Assembly: GCA_020072815.1 (NCBI GenBank)
Contig: JAIQGE010000005.1
Coordinates: 248,001 to 312,000 of the forward strand
Length of the DNA stretch: 64,000 bases
Reading direction: 5' to 3'
Source of the DNA: Terriglobia bacterium
GTDB taxonomy: Bacteria > Acidobacteriota > Terriglobia > Terriglobales > Acidobacteriaceae
Both the position numbers and the translations under genes were made by a program. Numbering within the stretch: the first letter of the stretch is position 1; each line of letters opens with the position of its first letter. Shown one piece after another: positions 33,737-42,966 of this stretch. Under the pieces are notes generated by a model, which was not told the DNA's origin, did no database searches, and saw only the letters and a program-made list of their open reading frames with translations.

Positions 33737-35773
33737 TTACTTCACTACCATGGTCACCGTCATGCTGTGGCTCTGGGCCCCGGCCGTGCCGGTGATGGTG
33801 AGCGTGTAAGTGCCCGCCGGCGTGCCCTGCGCGCCAGCTGAAACTGTGTTGCTGGAAGTTGATCCGCAACCTACGGTGAATAAGAAGAGGGCAAAAGCAG
33901 GCGCCGCGAAAACAAACCGGCGTTTGCTTTTTCCCGCAAAGGCAAGAATCGCAACGAGTCCCAGCAACGCGGGCAGCCACAAAGGCGACGCAGGCAAGTT
34001 GCCGGGAAAATCTTGGATGCGGAACGCCGTAGCGGCCCGCGCCGTAGTGGTCACGGTAACGTTCACCGTCGCCGTTGCGCCATTGGGATTGACGGACGTT
34101 GGCGACAGGCTGCAATTGCTTCCGGTGGGAGCGCCCGAGCATGAGAGCGCGATTGCTTGATTGAACCCGCCGCTGGCGGAAATCGTCAGGCTGTAGGTGG
34201 CCGGCTGCCCGGCCGTGACGGTGCTTGAGGCTGATGGGGCCGAAAGGGAGAAGTCCGGAGGCGGAGCCGTGGTAGTGCCTGTGCCGGAGAGACTCACCGA
34301 ATGCGGGCTTCCAGCGGCGTTGTCGGTGATGGTCACCGACCCGGTGCGCGTCCCCGCCGCAGTCGGCTTGAACGTGACGTTCACTGTGCAGCTCGATCCC
34401 GCCGCCACTGAAACACAATTATTGGTTTGTGAGAAATCGCCGGAGGCGGCGACGCTCGAGATGCTCAGCGGCGCATTTCCGCTATTGGTGATGGAGAAGC
34501 TTTTGGCTGCGCTCGAAGTATTCAGAAGCTGGGCGGAAAAAATCAGGCTTGCCGCGGACAATGACACCAGCGGCCCCGTGGCCGTGCTGCAAGTTCCGTT
34601 GGGCGGCGCAATGCCTGTGCCGCCGCCAAATTCATACGCGCCAATATCAATCGTGCTCTGGGCTACACGCCCTTCGGCGCACGCCGGATGGACATACTGA
34701 AACACCGGAACCAGCGAGTTTGCGCCGTCCGCTCCGGGGTCTACGCCGGCGTTGATTGCCGGCGACCCTGTCAGCAGGTGGTAATCAAACCCGGCGGCAT
34801 TCACAAAGTTTGGGTTTCCCACAAAATTGTTGGCTTTGATCGCTGACGCTTGATTGGTCAGCGTCCCCGGGCCGAAGAAAATATTGTTCTTGATCACCAC
34901 CGGGGCAGCCGCCAGGGCGGGTGAAATGAATGTCCCGCTGGCTGCGTCATTGGCGAAGGTATTGTTGATCACGAACATCTGATTGCTGGGGTTGCCTGGG
35001 TTGGTGCCTTCTTCCAGATACGCCACCAGCGTGGAGTTGTCGTTCAGCGGACCTTGCTCAATAACGTTGCCGATGATGTAGGACAGTCCGCCGTTCGGAA
35101 TATCAATCTGGTAGCTGGACGTGCCGGTGGCTTCGTCACTGAGACGGTTGTAGAGCACAAAATTCTGCGCCGCGCGGGTCTTCAGCAGATGCCCAATCTT
35201 GGCGTGGTGCGAATAGTTGTAGCGAAAGATCAGCGTTCCTATGTTGCCGATGTAGACGTTGTGGCTCTGCCCATCGCCAAAACCGTTGAACGCGAACTCT
35301 GAAAACTCAATGATGATGGTGCTGGTGAGTGAGGAGTCCGTGAGGATGCCTTCTTCGTTGTCGTGAAAATAGCAGTTGCGGACCGTCAGGTTATCAGCCT
35401 GCTGGCGGATGCCGGCGCCGTTCTGGTCCACCACGGTGGCGCCGCTGAACTCGATGTTCTCCACTGTGGTATTGGCGCCGGAAATCACCCAGATTCCTTT
35501 GCCCTGGGAGTTTTGCCCGCCGGCGTCAATGTGCGCGCGCTGTCCGCCCACGCCGCGGATGGTGAGATTGGGCGTGCTCCAGGCGCATACGTCTCCCACA
35601 TACGTCACGCTGGAATCAATCTCAATGATGTCGCCCGCCACGGCGGCGGCAATCGCGGCGCACGGCGTGGCAAAGGTCTTTCCTGGACCCACCTGGCGCG
35701 TGGCCGCACTAGCGGTTTGAGAGAGAATTGTCAGCGCGAGGATGACAAGGGAACCAAGCAGATTTCTTTTCAT
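33737..35773 (-). CDS. Secreted right-handed beta-helix protein with Ig-like, membrane-hairpin C-terminus
   Basis: A 678-residue protein. The ATG at 35773 starts the signal peptide MKRNLLGSLVILALTILSQT; sequence upstream in frame is not protein-like. Residues about 30-390 form a parallel beta-helix (NLTIRGVGGQ, TTVENIEFSG, NLTVRNCYFHDNEEGI) ending in a LLTGSPAINAG choice-of-anchor motif, typical of polysaccharide lyase-like folds. An ASPM/Hydin-like domain follows (about 400-510). Next is an Ig-like domain interrupted by two helices (LWLPALLGLVAILAFAG, then a KSKRR loop, then a helix ending TVGCGSTSSN), and then the closing strands GTYTLTITGTAG to MTVTMVVK. This tail matches the protein at 7339-9165. 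It sits 52 bases behind the kelch/Ig gene and is likely in its operon. Confidence 0.78.
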   Translation of the reverse strand: MKRNLLGSLVILALTILSQTASAATRQVGPGKTFATPCAAIAAAVAGDIIEIDSSVTYVGDVCAWSTPNLTIRGVGGQRAHIDAGGQNSQGKGIWVISGANTTVENIEFSGATVVDQNGAGIRQQADNLTVRNCYFHDNEEGILTDSSLTSTIIIEFSEFAFNGFGDGQSHNVYIGNIGTLIFRYNYSHHAKIGHLLKTRAAQNFVLYNRLSDEATGTSSYQIDIPNGGLSYIIGNVIEQGPLNDNSTLVAYLEEGTNPGNPSNQMFVINNTFANDAASGTFISPALAAAPVVIKNNIFFGPGTLTNQASAIKANNFVGNPNFVNAAGFDYHLLTGSPAINAGVDPGADGANSLVPVFQYVHPACAEGRVAQSTIDIGAYEFGGGTGIAPPNGTCSTATGPLVSLSAASLIFSAQLLNTSSAAKSFSITNSGNAPLSISSVAASGDFSQTNNCVSVAAGSSCTVNVTFKPTAAGTRTGSVTITDNAAGSPHSVSLSGTGTTTAPPPDFSLSAPSASSTVTAGQPATYSLTISASGGFNQAIALSCSGAPTGSNCSLSPTSVNPNGATATVNVTVTTTARAATAFRIQDFPGNLPASPLWLPALLGLVAILAFAGKSKRRFVFAAPAFALFLFTVGCGSTSSNTVSAGAQGTPAGTYTLTITGTAGAQSHSMTVTMVVK

Positions 35774-35825
35774 GGACAACTTCAACTCCAAAATGCATGC
35801 CGCTGTTGACTCGCGCAGAGGGTGA

Positions 35826-36550
35826 CTATGGCCGCAGCTCCACGCCGCTGGCGACAAGCTGAACTCCGCTGGGCGTGGACTTGAACAGCAGTCCCCGGAC
35901 AGAAACCTTCTGTCCGGCCTGCACCGGACCCGTGGGCCCGGCAAATCCGCTGAAGATGGTCACCGACCCGGTGGTTACCGTCACCGTCGCGGGCCACAGA
36001 TTTCCCGCAGCCGGCGCTATAACGAACTGGTTTGCGCCGACGCTGCTTACCGTGCCATCCAGCGTGCCTTGTTTGAGAATGACCTGGTCTGCGACGGCCG
36101 GATTGGTCGCAGGACGCACGCGAATTTCCAGCGTCTGTCCTGCTATCAAATCGTTCGCCGTGGCGAACCAGCAACTCGCGCACGCCACCAGCGGCGCTAG
36201 TTCCTTGAGTTCCACCACGTACTTGGTGTTCACGTCCACACCCACTCCGGCGGCTGAGCCCGGAGGTGTTGTGGTGTTGGCCACCGTGATCGTGACCGAT
36301 GAAGTCGTTTTGTTCCCCGCAGCATCGCGTGCCACAGCGCTCACCGTGTGCGTGCCGTTCGCTGTTTTCGTTGTGTCCCAAGCAACGCTGTAAGGCGACG
36401 TTAGATCTTCCGCGCCCAGAGCAACGCCATCAAGTTGGAACTGGACTCCCACCACGCCCACGTTGTCAGACGCGGTCGCGGAAACTGTTACCGATCCGGA
36501 CACCGTAGCGGCATTGGACGGAGCCGTCACGGAAACGGTAGGCGGCGTGG
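35826..36550 (-). repeat. Duplicated Ig plus C-terminal module, copy 1
   Basis: This coding segment encodes the second Ig domain and the VGVDVNTKY-VELRP domain. It is near-identical in protein sequence to 38968-39700, with long DNA identity visible by eye. Confidence 0.7.
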
Positions 36551-37937
36551 TGTCCGGCGGAGGCGCCACGTTGTTTACCGTGACTGAAACCGCTGCAGAA
36601 GTCGTCTTGTTGCCCGCTGCATCCCGCGCAATTGCCGTGAGGGTGTGCGGCCCGTTGGTGGCGCTGGTGGTGTTCCACGTAATGCTGTACGGTGACGCCG
36701 GATCCTCCGCGCCCAGGTTGACTCCATCCAACTGGAACTGCACGCCCGCCACGCCCACGTTGTCGGCCGCGGTCGCTGAAACCGTCACCGATCCAGACAC
36801 GCTGGCTCCGCTGGCCGGCGCGGTCATGGAGACCGTAGGCGGAGTCGTGTCCGGCGGAGAGTTCGTGGGATGTCCAAAGTTGATGCCCGAAGTCAGCAGC
36901 GGACCGCCCCCGGGTCCTGGATAAGAGAAGAACACGAAGTAGTCGTGATCAAAATCGTAGCCGCAGAATGTATCTGCCGTGCCGTCGCCGGCGCCGGGAT
37001 CGGGATTGGGCCCGCCCACGATGCCCAGGTCAACCCAGGTGTTGGAAGCAATGGTGTATGAGTAAACGTGGCCCTGCGTCGGGTAGATCAGGACGCGGCC
37101 GCGCTGCTTGTCATACCCATGGCAGGTGTAAGCGGAGGCAGGCGCTTCCACCGTTGGGCTGGCGGCCGTCCACCGGCTGGCTGCGGGCTTGGTTGGATCG
37201 TAAATGAAGGTTGCGGCAATGTTCGCGCCGCCGGAACTGCGCTGTCCGCCGTAAAGGATGGCTTTACCCGTAGTGTCGTCATACACCAGGATGTGAGCAT
37301 GGCGCGCGCCGGGCGCGCAGCCTGTGCAGATCTGCGTCCAGGTATTGGTGGCCGGATTGTATTCCCACGTGTCGTCAGACGTGGTGGCGTTAGCGCCCGC
37401 GAATCCTCCATAAAGCAGCACTCGATCGACATTTGCCATGTAGACCATCGCTGCTTCCTGCCGGTTCGTGGGATTAGGAGTAGTCCCAGCTGCTGCCGTC
37501 CAGGAGCCGGAATTCGCAGTTCCGCTATGCGTGAATGAATACCAGTCATAGCCCAATGCGCCCTGGCAGGAGCCCGACGAGACGTTCAACTGGTTGCGCA
37601 AGGTGTCCCAGGTGAGTTGGTTGTAGGTGTGCCGGTGATTCGGACGCGTGGCTGTGTCTCCGGGGCAGAGCTGCGTGGGGGCATCGCTCACCCACAATTG
37701 CGTCCATGCGCCATTGGTGGGATTAAAACCCCACACCGAATCAGCGTAGATTCCTGAGCCGTGCCCGTTATCGCCCTGCGTGAGCAAGAGCGTTTTGTGC
37801 TGGTAATCGTAAACTGATCTGGTCCACAAGGTGTAGAAAGGCAGCGGGTTGCCGGTGGGAGGGATGGACTGCCAGCTCTGGCCGTTGGCCGCCAACGCGG
37901 CCACTAGAATTGCGAGTGTTACTGCTATGCGCTTCAT
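35826..37937 (-). CDS. Secreted kelch-like propeller with two Ig-like domains and DUF5666-like C-terminus
   Basis: About 703 residues. A signal peptide (ending AANGQ) and a kelch-like propeller (to about 370) are paralogous to the protein at 31938-33059. Two tandem Big-type Ig domains follow (DTTPPTVSMTAPASG and DTTPPTVSVTAPSNA, about 373-565). A 139-residue C-terminal domain runs from VGVDVNTKY to VASGVELRP, with a conserved CxxCW (CASCW) and a DUF5666-like half (LDGTVSSVGANQF). This Ig-Ig-C-terminal block is nearly duplicated in the lyase-like protein at 38968-42966. ATG 37937 is preferred, with GGTGA upstream; GTG codons at 37946 and 37943 overlap the upstream stop, showing tight coupling to the lipoprotein gene. 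Confidence 0.78.
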   Translation of the reverse strand: MKRIAVTLAILVAALAANGQSWQSIPPTGNPLPFYTLWTRSVYDYQHKTLLLTQGDNGHGSGIYADSVWGFNPTNGAWTQLWVSDAPTQLCPGDTATRPNHRHTYNQLTWDTLRNQLNVSSGSCQGALGYDWYSFTHSGTANSGSWTAAAGTTPNPTNRQEAAMVYMANVDRVLLYGGFAGANATTSDDTWEYNPATNTWTQICTGCAPGARHAHILVYDDTTGKAILYGGQRSSGGANIAATFIYDPTKPAASRWTAASPTVEAPASAYTCHGYDKQRGRVLIYPTQGHVYSYTIASNTWVDLGIVGGPNPDPGAGDGTADTFCGYDFDHDYFVFFSYPGPGGGPLLTSGINFGHPTNSPPDTTPPTVSMTAPASGASVSGSVTVSATAADNVGVAGVQFQLDGVNLGAEDPASPYSITWNTTSATNGPHTLTAIARDAAGNKTTSAAVSVTVNNVAPPPDTTPPTVSVTAPSNAATVSGSVTVSATASDNVGVVGVQFQLDGVALGAEDLTSPYSVAWDTTKTANGTHTVSAVARDAAGNKTTSSVTITVANTTTPPGSAAGVGVDVNTKYVVELKELAPLVACASCWFATANDLIAGQTLEIRVRPATNPAVADQVILKQGTLDGTVSSVGANQFVIAPAAGNLWPATVTVTTGSVTIFSGFAGPTGPVQAGQKVSVRGLLFKSTPSGVQLVASGVELRP

Positions 37938-37945
37938 GTTCACCA

Positions 37946-38857
37946 CTAGTTCTGTACCACCAGGTTGATGGAAGTTGGATTGCCAGCCGCGTCTTTCTGC
38001 ACCGCGGAGACAACCCCGCCCAGCCTGAGCAACTGATTGGGTGCGCTCAGCTCAATGTATTTTGCCAGGAAAGTGCCATCGTTTTGCAGCACTCCCTCAA
38101 CTTCCACAAACTCCCCGGTCGTCAAAGCTGAGAACTTGCCGATGGTGGCGTCGAACACTGTGCTGGCATCCGTCATAATGCGCACGCTGCCGGAGCCATT
38201 GGTCGCCTGGAAATCGAACGAATTGGCGGGGCTTCCCGGCAGCGCGGAGATCTTTCCGACCGTATCCACCATTTGCAAGCCGGAGGAACCGGGGGACACG
38301 GCGGCCCCGGTGATGCTCGGCGTGATTACCCAGCCTCCAGCAGCATTCTGGGTGATGGATTTTTGCAGGCTGAAGTCCAGCGCCAGCCCCTGCGTTCCGC
38401 CCGAGGGCAGAGAAACATTACTCAATGGGATGGAAACCGAAGTACTGGTCATTTGCGGATTGCTCACCTGCGTGGGCGTGCCGGCGGAATTCACCACCAG
38501 TCCAGGGTTGGCCAGCGTGAGATTTACGCTGCTGTAGGCGCCCGGCGCCAGGTTTCCGGTTTCCACCATCAGCGTTGGCGCCAGCTCCAGGTGGCGCAGT
38601 TCAAAGGTCATGGGGGTTGTGGAAAGCGTGGTGCTTTTTCCCGTGGAATCCGTAACGCTGACCGAGGTCACGTCAACTTTGAACGCCAGGACGTTGTCCG
38701 CGGCTGCGTCTTTCATGAAAACGGTCAGGTTGGAGGCGCCGGGGGTAGGCGTCGGCGGCGGTGTCGAAGAATTGGAGCCCGTTGAACCGCACCCGCCGAG
38801 AATAAGCGCCATCCCCAGTAAACTTGCGCCTGAAATCCACTTTGCAAAGCTTCCCAT
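37946..38857 (-). CDS. DUF4382/DUF5666 lipoprotein
   Basis: A 303-residue lipoprotein with a lipobox LILGGC at about residues 18-23 and a Ser/Pro/Thr linker. A DUF4382 domain follows (NLTVFMKDAAADNVLAFKVD, about 43-170), then a DUF5666 domain (VGKISALPGSPANSFDF to GTFLAKYIELSAP). The protein stops in what looks like the opening strands of another DUF5666 unit (LGGVVSAVQKDAAGNPTSI). Families of this type are common in Acidobacteriota and have no assigned function. It is first in, or early in, a unit with the kelch/Ig and beta-helix genes. The stop overlaps potential GTG starts of the next gene. Confidence 0.8.
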   Translation of the reverse strand: MGSFAKWISGASLLGMALILGGCGSTGSNSSTPPPTPTPGASNLTVFMKDAAADNVLAFKVDVTSVSVTDSTGKSTTLSTTPMTFELRHLELAPTLMVETGNLAPGAYSSVNLTLANPGLVVNSAGTPTQVSNPQMTSTSVSIPLSNVSLPSGGTQGLALDFSLQKSITQNAAGGWVITPSITGAAVSPGSSGLQMVDTVGKISALPGSPANSFDFQATNGSGSVRIMTDASTVFDATIGKFSALTTGEFVEVEGVLQNDGTFLAKYIELSAPNQLLRLGGVVSAVQKDAAGNPTSINLVVQN

Positions 38858-38967
38858 CTGTACACCCCTTATGACTTGTTCTGCAAGTTGACGATCTCTA
38901 ATTCAACGATCTTTGGTTCAACGCTCAGCAGTCCAACGCTGTGCGATGCACCGACCCACAATTTGTT

Positions 38968-39700
38968 TTACGGCCTCAGTTCCACCGCGCTCGCGATCAG
39001 CTGCACACCCGTGGGAGTGGACTTGAACAACAATCCGCGCACGGAAACTTTTTGGCCCGCCGTGATAGGTCCGTTGGAAGAGGCAAAGCCCACGAACTGA
39101 GTCACCGTGCTGCTGGTAACCACCGCTACCGACGCCGGCCACAGGTTTCCTGCCGCCGGCGTTAGCACGAATTGGTTGGTGCCCACGCTGGCTACCGTCC
39201 CATCCACCGTGCCTTGCTTCAGGATTACCTGGTCCGCTACTTGCGGGTTGGTTGCCGGACGCACGCGGATTTCCAGCGTTTGACCGGCCATCAAATCATT
39301 GGCGGTTGCAAACCAGCAGGTCGCACAGGACACCAGCGGAGCCAGTTCTTTCAACTCCACCGAATATTTGGTGTTCACGTCCACACCCACTCCTCCGGCG
39401 GTCCCCGGCGGAGTCAGGCTGTTGGCGACTGTCACGCTAAGTGTGGCCGTGGTCTTGTTGCCGGCTGCATCCCGGGCGATGGCGCCCAGCGTGTGCGTGC
39501 CATTCGTAGTTTTGGTGGTGTCCCAGACTGTGCTGTACGGTCCAGCCGTATCTTCCGCGCCCAGGTTCACGCTATCCAACTGGAACTGCACGCCAGCCAC
39601 GCCTACGTTGTCCGACGCGCTGGCGGAGATGGTTACCGACCCCGAAACCGTGGCGCCGCTGGCCGGACCTGAGATGGATACCGTCGGCGGCGTGGTGTCT
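38968..39700 (-). repeat. Duplicated Ig plus C-terminal module, copy 2
   Basis: Encodes the last Ig domain and the VGVDVNTKY-VELRP domain. It is the partner of 35826-36550, about 3.1 kb away in the same orientation. Confidence 0.7.
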
Positions 39701-42700
39701 GGGTTGTTTACGGTGACCGTCACCGACGATGATCCGGTGTTTCCCGCGGCGTCGCGGGCCCTCGCCGTCAGCGTGTGTGCGCCGGGTGTGGCGGTGGTGG
39801 TATTCCAGGTCACGCTGTAAGGCGAGGTGGTGTCTTCCACGCCCAGGTTTGCGCCGTCCAAAAGGAACTGAACACCTAGCACGCCCACGTTGTCCGCCGC
39901 TGTCGCTGATACCGTTACCGTCCCCGATACGGTGGCCGCATTCACCGGCGCCGTAATGGAAATTGTTGGCGGCGTGGTATCAGCCGTGCCTGAAGTCGTT
40001 ACCGCTTTGAGTGCAAAGTTTTCGCCCGTCGCGCTAAGGGCTGCGCCGGTGAGATCGTCCAGCGTTACTGTGATGCTGCTGGCTCCCGCCGCCGGTTGCT
40101 GGCGCGTCGCCGGGGACGACCAGAACGGATTGAAGCTGGTCTGCGCGAAGGTTGAAGTCTGCGTCTGCGCGTTCCAGCCCAGGTCGTCAACAATCTGTTT
40201 TCCGTTGAAATGTTTCAGCCGGTATTTCGTGACGCCAGCCGGCGGCGTCCAACTGATCGTGTAAGATCCTCCGCCGTTGTTGGCGACCGTAATGGCCACA
40301 TCCAGCATGACCGCCGTGCCGGGATGCAGAGCGGAGAAGATGGCCTGGTTTACGGTGTAATTCGCATTTTCGTCCCAGGTGCCGCCGGAGTTTGCCTGAT
40401 CAACCTGCTTGAGCTGGACATTCAGCTTGCGCTGCCAGAAACCTACGTCGCCTTTGTACAGCTGCTGAATGAAGAACGGATACCAGATCGTCTCCTGGCC
40501 AATCTGCGGACCCAGAGTTTGCGGATAATCCGGCGTCAACGCATAGATGAAGCCGCATTGCTGCACCGGAACGCAGGTCCCGTTGTCGCTGAATCCTTCC
40601 GTCAGTTCCCAATGGGCCAGTCCGTAAGCGTAATCAAGCGCGCGGTTGTACTGGTCGTTTCCTGCAGTGCCGGTCCAGGTTGTTCCCCGCGCGATTGCCA
40701 GTTCGTACACGCCCTGCACCAGAATGCTGGTCATGAACACGTGATTGGTGCGCGCGGATCCCGCTCCCGCCGGGCCGCTGGTCGCCGGCGGATTGGGCCA
40801 CGTATCGGAAGCGCAGCAGCCGTAATGGAAGCCCCGGTTCATCGCCGTGCCCTGGGCGTTCTGTGCGGCTCCGGGCGCGGCCGGATTGGGCAGGTCGGGC
40901 CACACTTGCGTGTTCATCACTTTGTCCGCGACCGTGAGAAAGCCCGGAGCGTCAGGATCATTGGTGCCTCTTGCCAGCTGATACATGCGGGAGATGGCGA
41001 TCAGCTCGTTTCCGATCGCGCGCTCATTCCACAGCCCCCCGGTATTCAGCCCGGCTGTAGTGTTCAGGTAGCGGTCTTTGGGACCATCGTTGATGGCGTC
41101 ATGAATGGTTTCGTCGCCGCTGGCCAGGTAGTAGTCCACCATGCCGTACCAGTGCGCGTGCTCCTGGTCAACCCACGCGCGGTTGGCATTGCCGCCGTTG
41201 GTGGAACCCGCCGTCGGGAAGCCCCAGGAATCCAAAGAGCTCCCGCTCGTCCGCCAGGAGAACCCGTCGGAACGCGGGAAAGCCTGCTCCGCATCGAAGC
41301 GGTAACGATTCACCGCGTACATGTAGCGTCCGGTGTAGCCGCGTTCCATGAAGTTGCGCATGTAAGCCAGCGCGAAGTCCGCCTGATTGCTGCCGCTGGT
41401 GGCCGGCCATACGTAAAAGCGAAAAACACTTGGAGTAAAGTCCGCGATGCAGCAGGACATTGTCAGATTGCGGTAATAAGCGTCTTCTTCCGTGGGGTTG
41501 ATCAGCGCGTTGAACATCGCGTTGGTGCCGTTGTAGTAGTCAACAGAAGCGCGCGCCACCAGATAAAACTGCTGTTTCAGGAATTCGTTCTGCGGGCTGG
41601 CCAGCGCCGCGCTGTGAAAATTCAAATACACGTCATGGATGCTGTGCTGCGGCCATGCCTGGTAGTAAGGACTGGCGCACGGCGTCAGCGAGCAGGTCCC
41701 GGTGTAGAGAGTCTGGTCGGGCCAGATGCCAACGCGCACTTCATTGCCGCCACTCTGCAACTGCACGGACTTGGGCCAGACCTCGCCTCCCAGATAAACG
41801 CCCGCCAGGACTCCCGTTCCCGTGGAGTCGGCAACATCGCCAAACATCTTGGAGGCCGCCGAGACCGCGGTGCCGCGCAGAAGGTTGGCGCCGCCTTGCG
41901 TGATCTCGTATCCGTTTTGCGCGTAGGTCGCGCCAGAACGAGTAATAAAGGATGCCGTGGATGAAGCCCAGTCGATGTGCTCCATGTGGCTGGTGTAGGC
42001 CTGGTAGAGGTATGCGTTTTCTGAGCCGGTGAATGTGCCAGCGGTTGGCGTTGCCGTGCCATTGCCAAAGGTGAAGCCGCGGCCCGTTCCCAGCGTGGGC
42101 GTCACGCGAAGCTCGTAGGCAGAGAATCCTTTGTACGCTGTATTCGCCGCGGTGGAAGCGTTGTCAGCGTTGCGCAGGCTCACATTCGCGCGGACATAAC
42201 TCTTGCCCTGATAAAAATAGAGCCGCACCGCATAGCGCATGTAGACGTTGCCGGCCGCGTCTTTGTGTGCTCCGTCAGCTTTTACCACCGTGCGCACCGG
42301 GCCATTTTCTTCAATGATTGCCGTGGAGGTCGCATCGTTCGCGGAAGTGTAGGTGGTGGTGCAGGTGCCGCAGGAGGTCCCGCCGGGGGCCGGACCCACG
42401 ATCGCCAATCCTGTGCTGGCGCCGCTGGCGACAATCGTCTTGCCGCCGGCTACGACAATATCCAGCCCGTTGAAGTTGGCTTTCTTGATGGTGAACTGCG
42501 CTGCTCCGGTGTTTACCGTGATGGTGGTGCCGTTGTCCGTGGCCAGATTGGCGCCGCCGAAGTTTCCGGCGCCGGCATTGGTCAGGGCGATCGCGGTATT
42601 CACGCCGCCGGCCGTCAGGGTCGCTTGTGTATCAACCAGCACCCACTTGCAGGATTGATCTTCCCATTCCACCAGGCAGCGGAACTGTCCCATGGTGGCC

Positions 42701-42966
42701 CCCGTCAGCCCCAGTGACGACAACCCTGCGCAACTCGCCGGGTTGGCATTGGCGCACGGCACCAGTCCTTTCGCCAAAGGCACGCCCACGCTCAGAGGTT
42801 CGCTGGTGCGCGCCACCCCGGTGGCGCCGGGATAGGTCATTTCCTGGATCGTCAACGGGACGTTCAGTTGCGCGAACGCGCCGGACGCGAGCAGAACAAA
42901 AAGAATTGGCGCAAGGGAAAGCAACCGGGTGAGGAAAGCTCTACGACGGGGGACTGCGATATTCAT
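38968..42966 (-). CDS. Secreted exo-rhamnogalacturonan-lyase-like (PcRGLX/YetA-type) protein with Ig and DUF5666-like modules
   Basis: About 1332 residues. A signal peptide (about 1-33, ASGAFAQ) precedes a RIFT-barrel-type N-terminal domain (LTIQEMTYPGATGVARTSEP, GVPLAKGLVP) and a long helical-toroid catalytic region (to about 830, e.g. YMYAVNRYRFDAEQAFPRSD). This is the layout of PcRGLX/YetA-like polysaccharide lyases. A fibronectin-like stretch, two Big-type Ig domains (about 994-1185) and the C-terminal VGVDVNTKY-VELRP domain with CATCW follow. It probably cleaves an acidic polysaccharide outside the cell, possibly the locus's own uronate-containing EPS. ATG 42966 with AAGGAAGAAG upstream is preferred over TTG 42969. 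An EPS palindrome lies 318 bases upstream. Confidence 0.75.
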   Translation of the reverse strand: MNIAVPRRRAFLTRLLSLAPILFVLLASGAFAQLNVPLTIQEMTYPGATGVARTSEPLSVGVPLAKGLVPCANANPASCAGLSSLGLTGATMGQFRCLVEWEDQSCKWVLVDTQATLTAGGVNTAIALTNAGAGNFGGANLATDNGTTITVNTGAAQFTIKKANFNGLDIVVAGGKTIVASGASTGLAIVGPAPGGTSCGTCTTTYTSANDATSTAIIEENGPVRTVVKADGAHKDAAGNVYMRYAVRLYFYQGKSYVRANVSLRNADNASTAANTAYKGFSAYELRVTPTLGTGRGFTFGNGTATPTAGTFTGSENAYLYQAYTSHMEHIDWASSTASFITRSGATYAQNGYEITQGGANLLRGTAVSAASKMFGDVADSTGTGVLAGVYLGGEVWPKSVQLQSGGNEVRVGIWPDQTLYTGTCSLTPCASPYYQAWPQHSIHDVYLNFHSAALASPQNEFLKQQFYLVARASVDYYNGTNAMFNALINPTEEDAYYRNLTMSCCIADFTPSVFRFYVWPATSGSNQADFALAYMRNFMERGYTGRYMYAVNRYRFDAEQAFPRSDGFSWRTSGSSLDSWGFPTAGSTNGGNANRAWVDQEHAHWYGMVDYYLASGDETIHDAINDGPKDRYLNTTAGLNTGGLWNERAIGNELIAISRMYQLARGTNDPDAPGFLTVADKVMNTQVWPDLPNPAAPGAAQNAQGTAMNRGFHYGCCASDTWPNPPATSGPAGAGSARTNHVFMTSILVQGVYELAIARGTTWTGTAGNDQYNRALDYAYGLAHWELTEGFSDNGTCVPVQQCGFIYALTPDYPQTLGPQIGQETIWYPFFIQQLYKGDVGFWQRKLNVQLKQVDQANSGGTWDENANYTVNQAIFSALHPGTAVMLDVAITVANNGGGSYTISWTPPAGVTKYRLKHFNGKQIVDDLGWNAQTQTSTFAQTSFNPFWSSPATRQQPAAGASSITVTLDDLTGAALSATGENFALKAVTTSGTADTTPPTISITAPVNAATVSGTVTVSATAADNVGVLGVQFLLDGANLGVEDTTSPYSVTWNTTTATPGAHTLTARARDAAGNTGSSSVTVTVNNPDTTPPTVSISGPASGATVSGSVTISASASDNVGVAGVQFQLDSVNLGAEDTAGPYSTVWDTTKTTNGTHTLGAIARDAAGNKTTATLSVTVANSLTPPGTAGGVGVDVNTKYSVELKELAPLVSCATCWFATANDLMAGQTLEIRVRPATNPQVADQVILKQGTVDGTVASVGTNQFVLTPAAGNLWPASVAVVTSSTVTQFVGFASSNGPITAGQKVSVRGLLFKSTPTGVQLIASAVELRP

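Noticed and set aside
38968-42966. Long plus-strand frames antisense to the secreted-protein genes
   Set aside because: They mirror the codon bias of the real genes on the minus strand, lack ribosome sites and show no family motifs.
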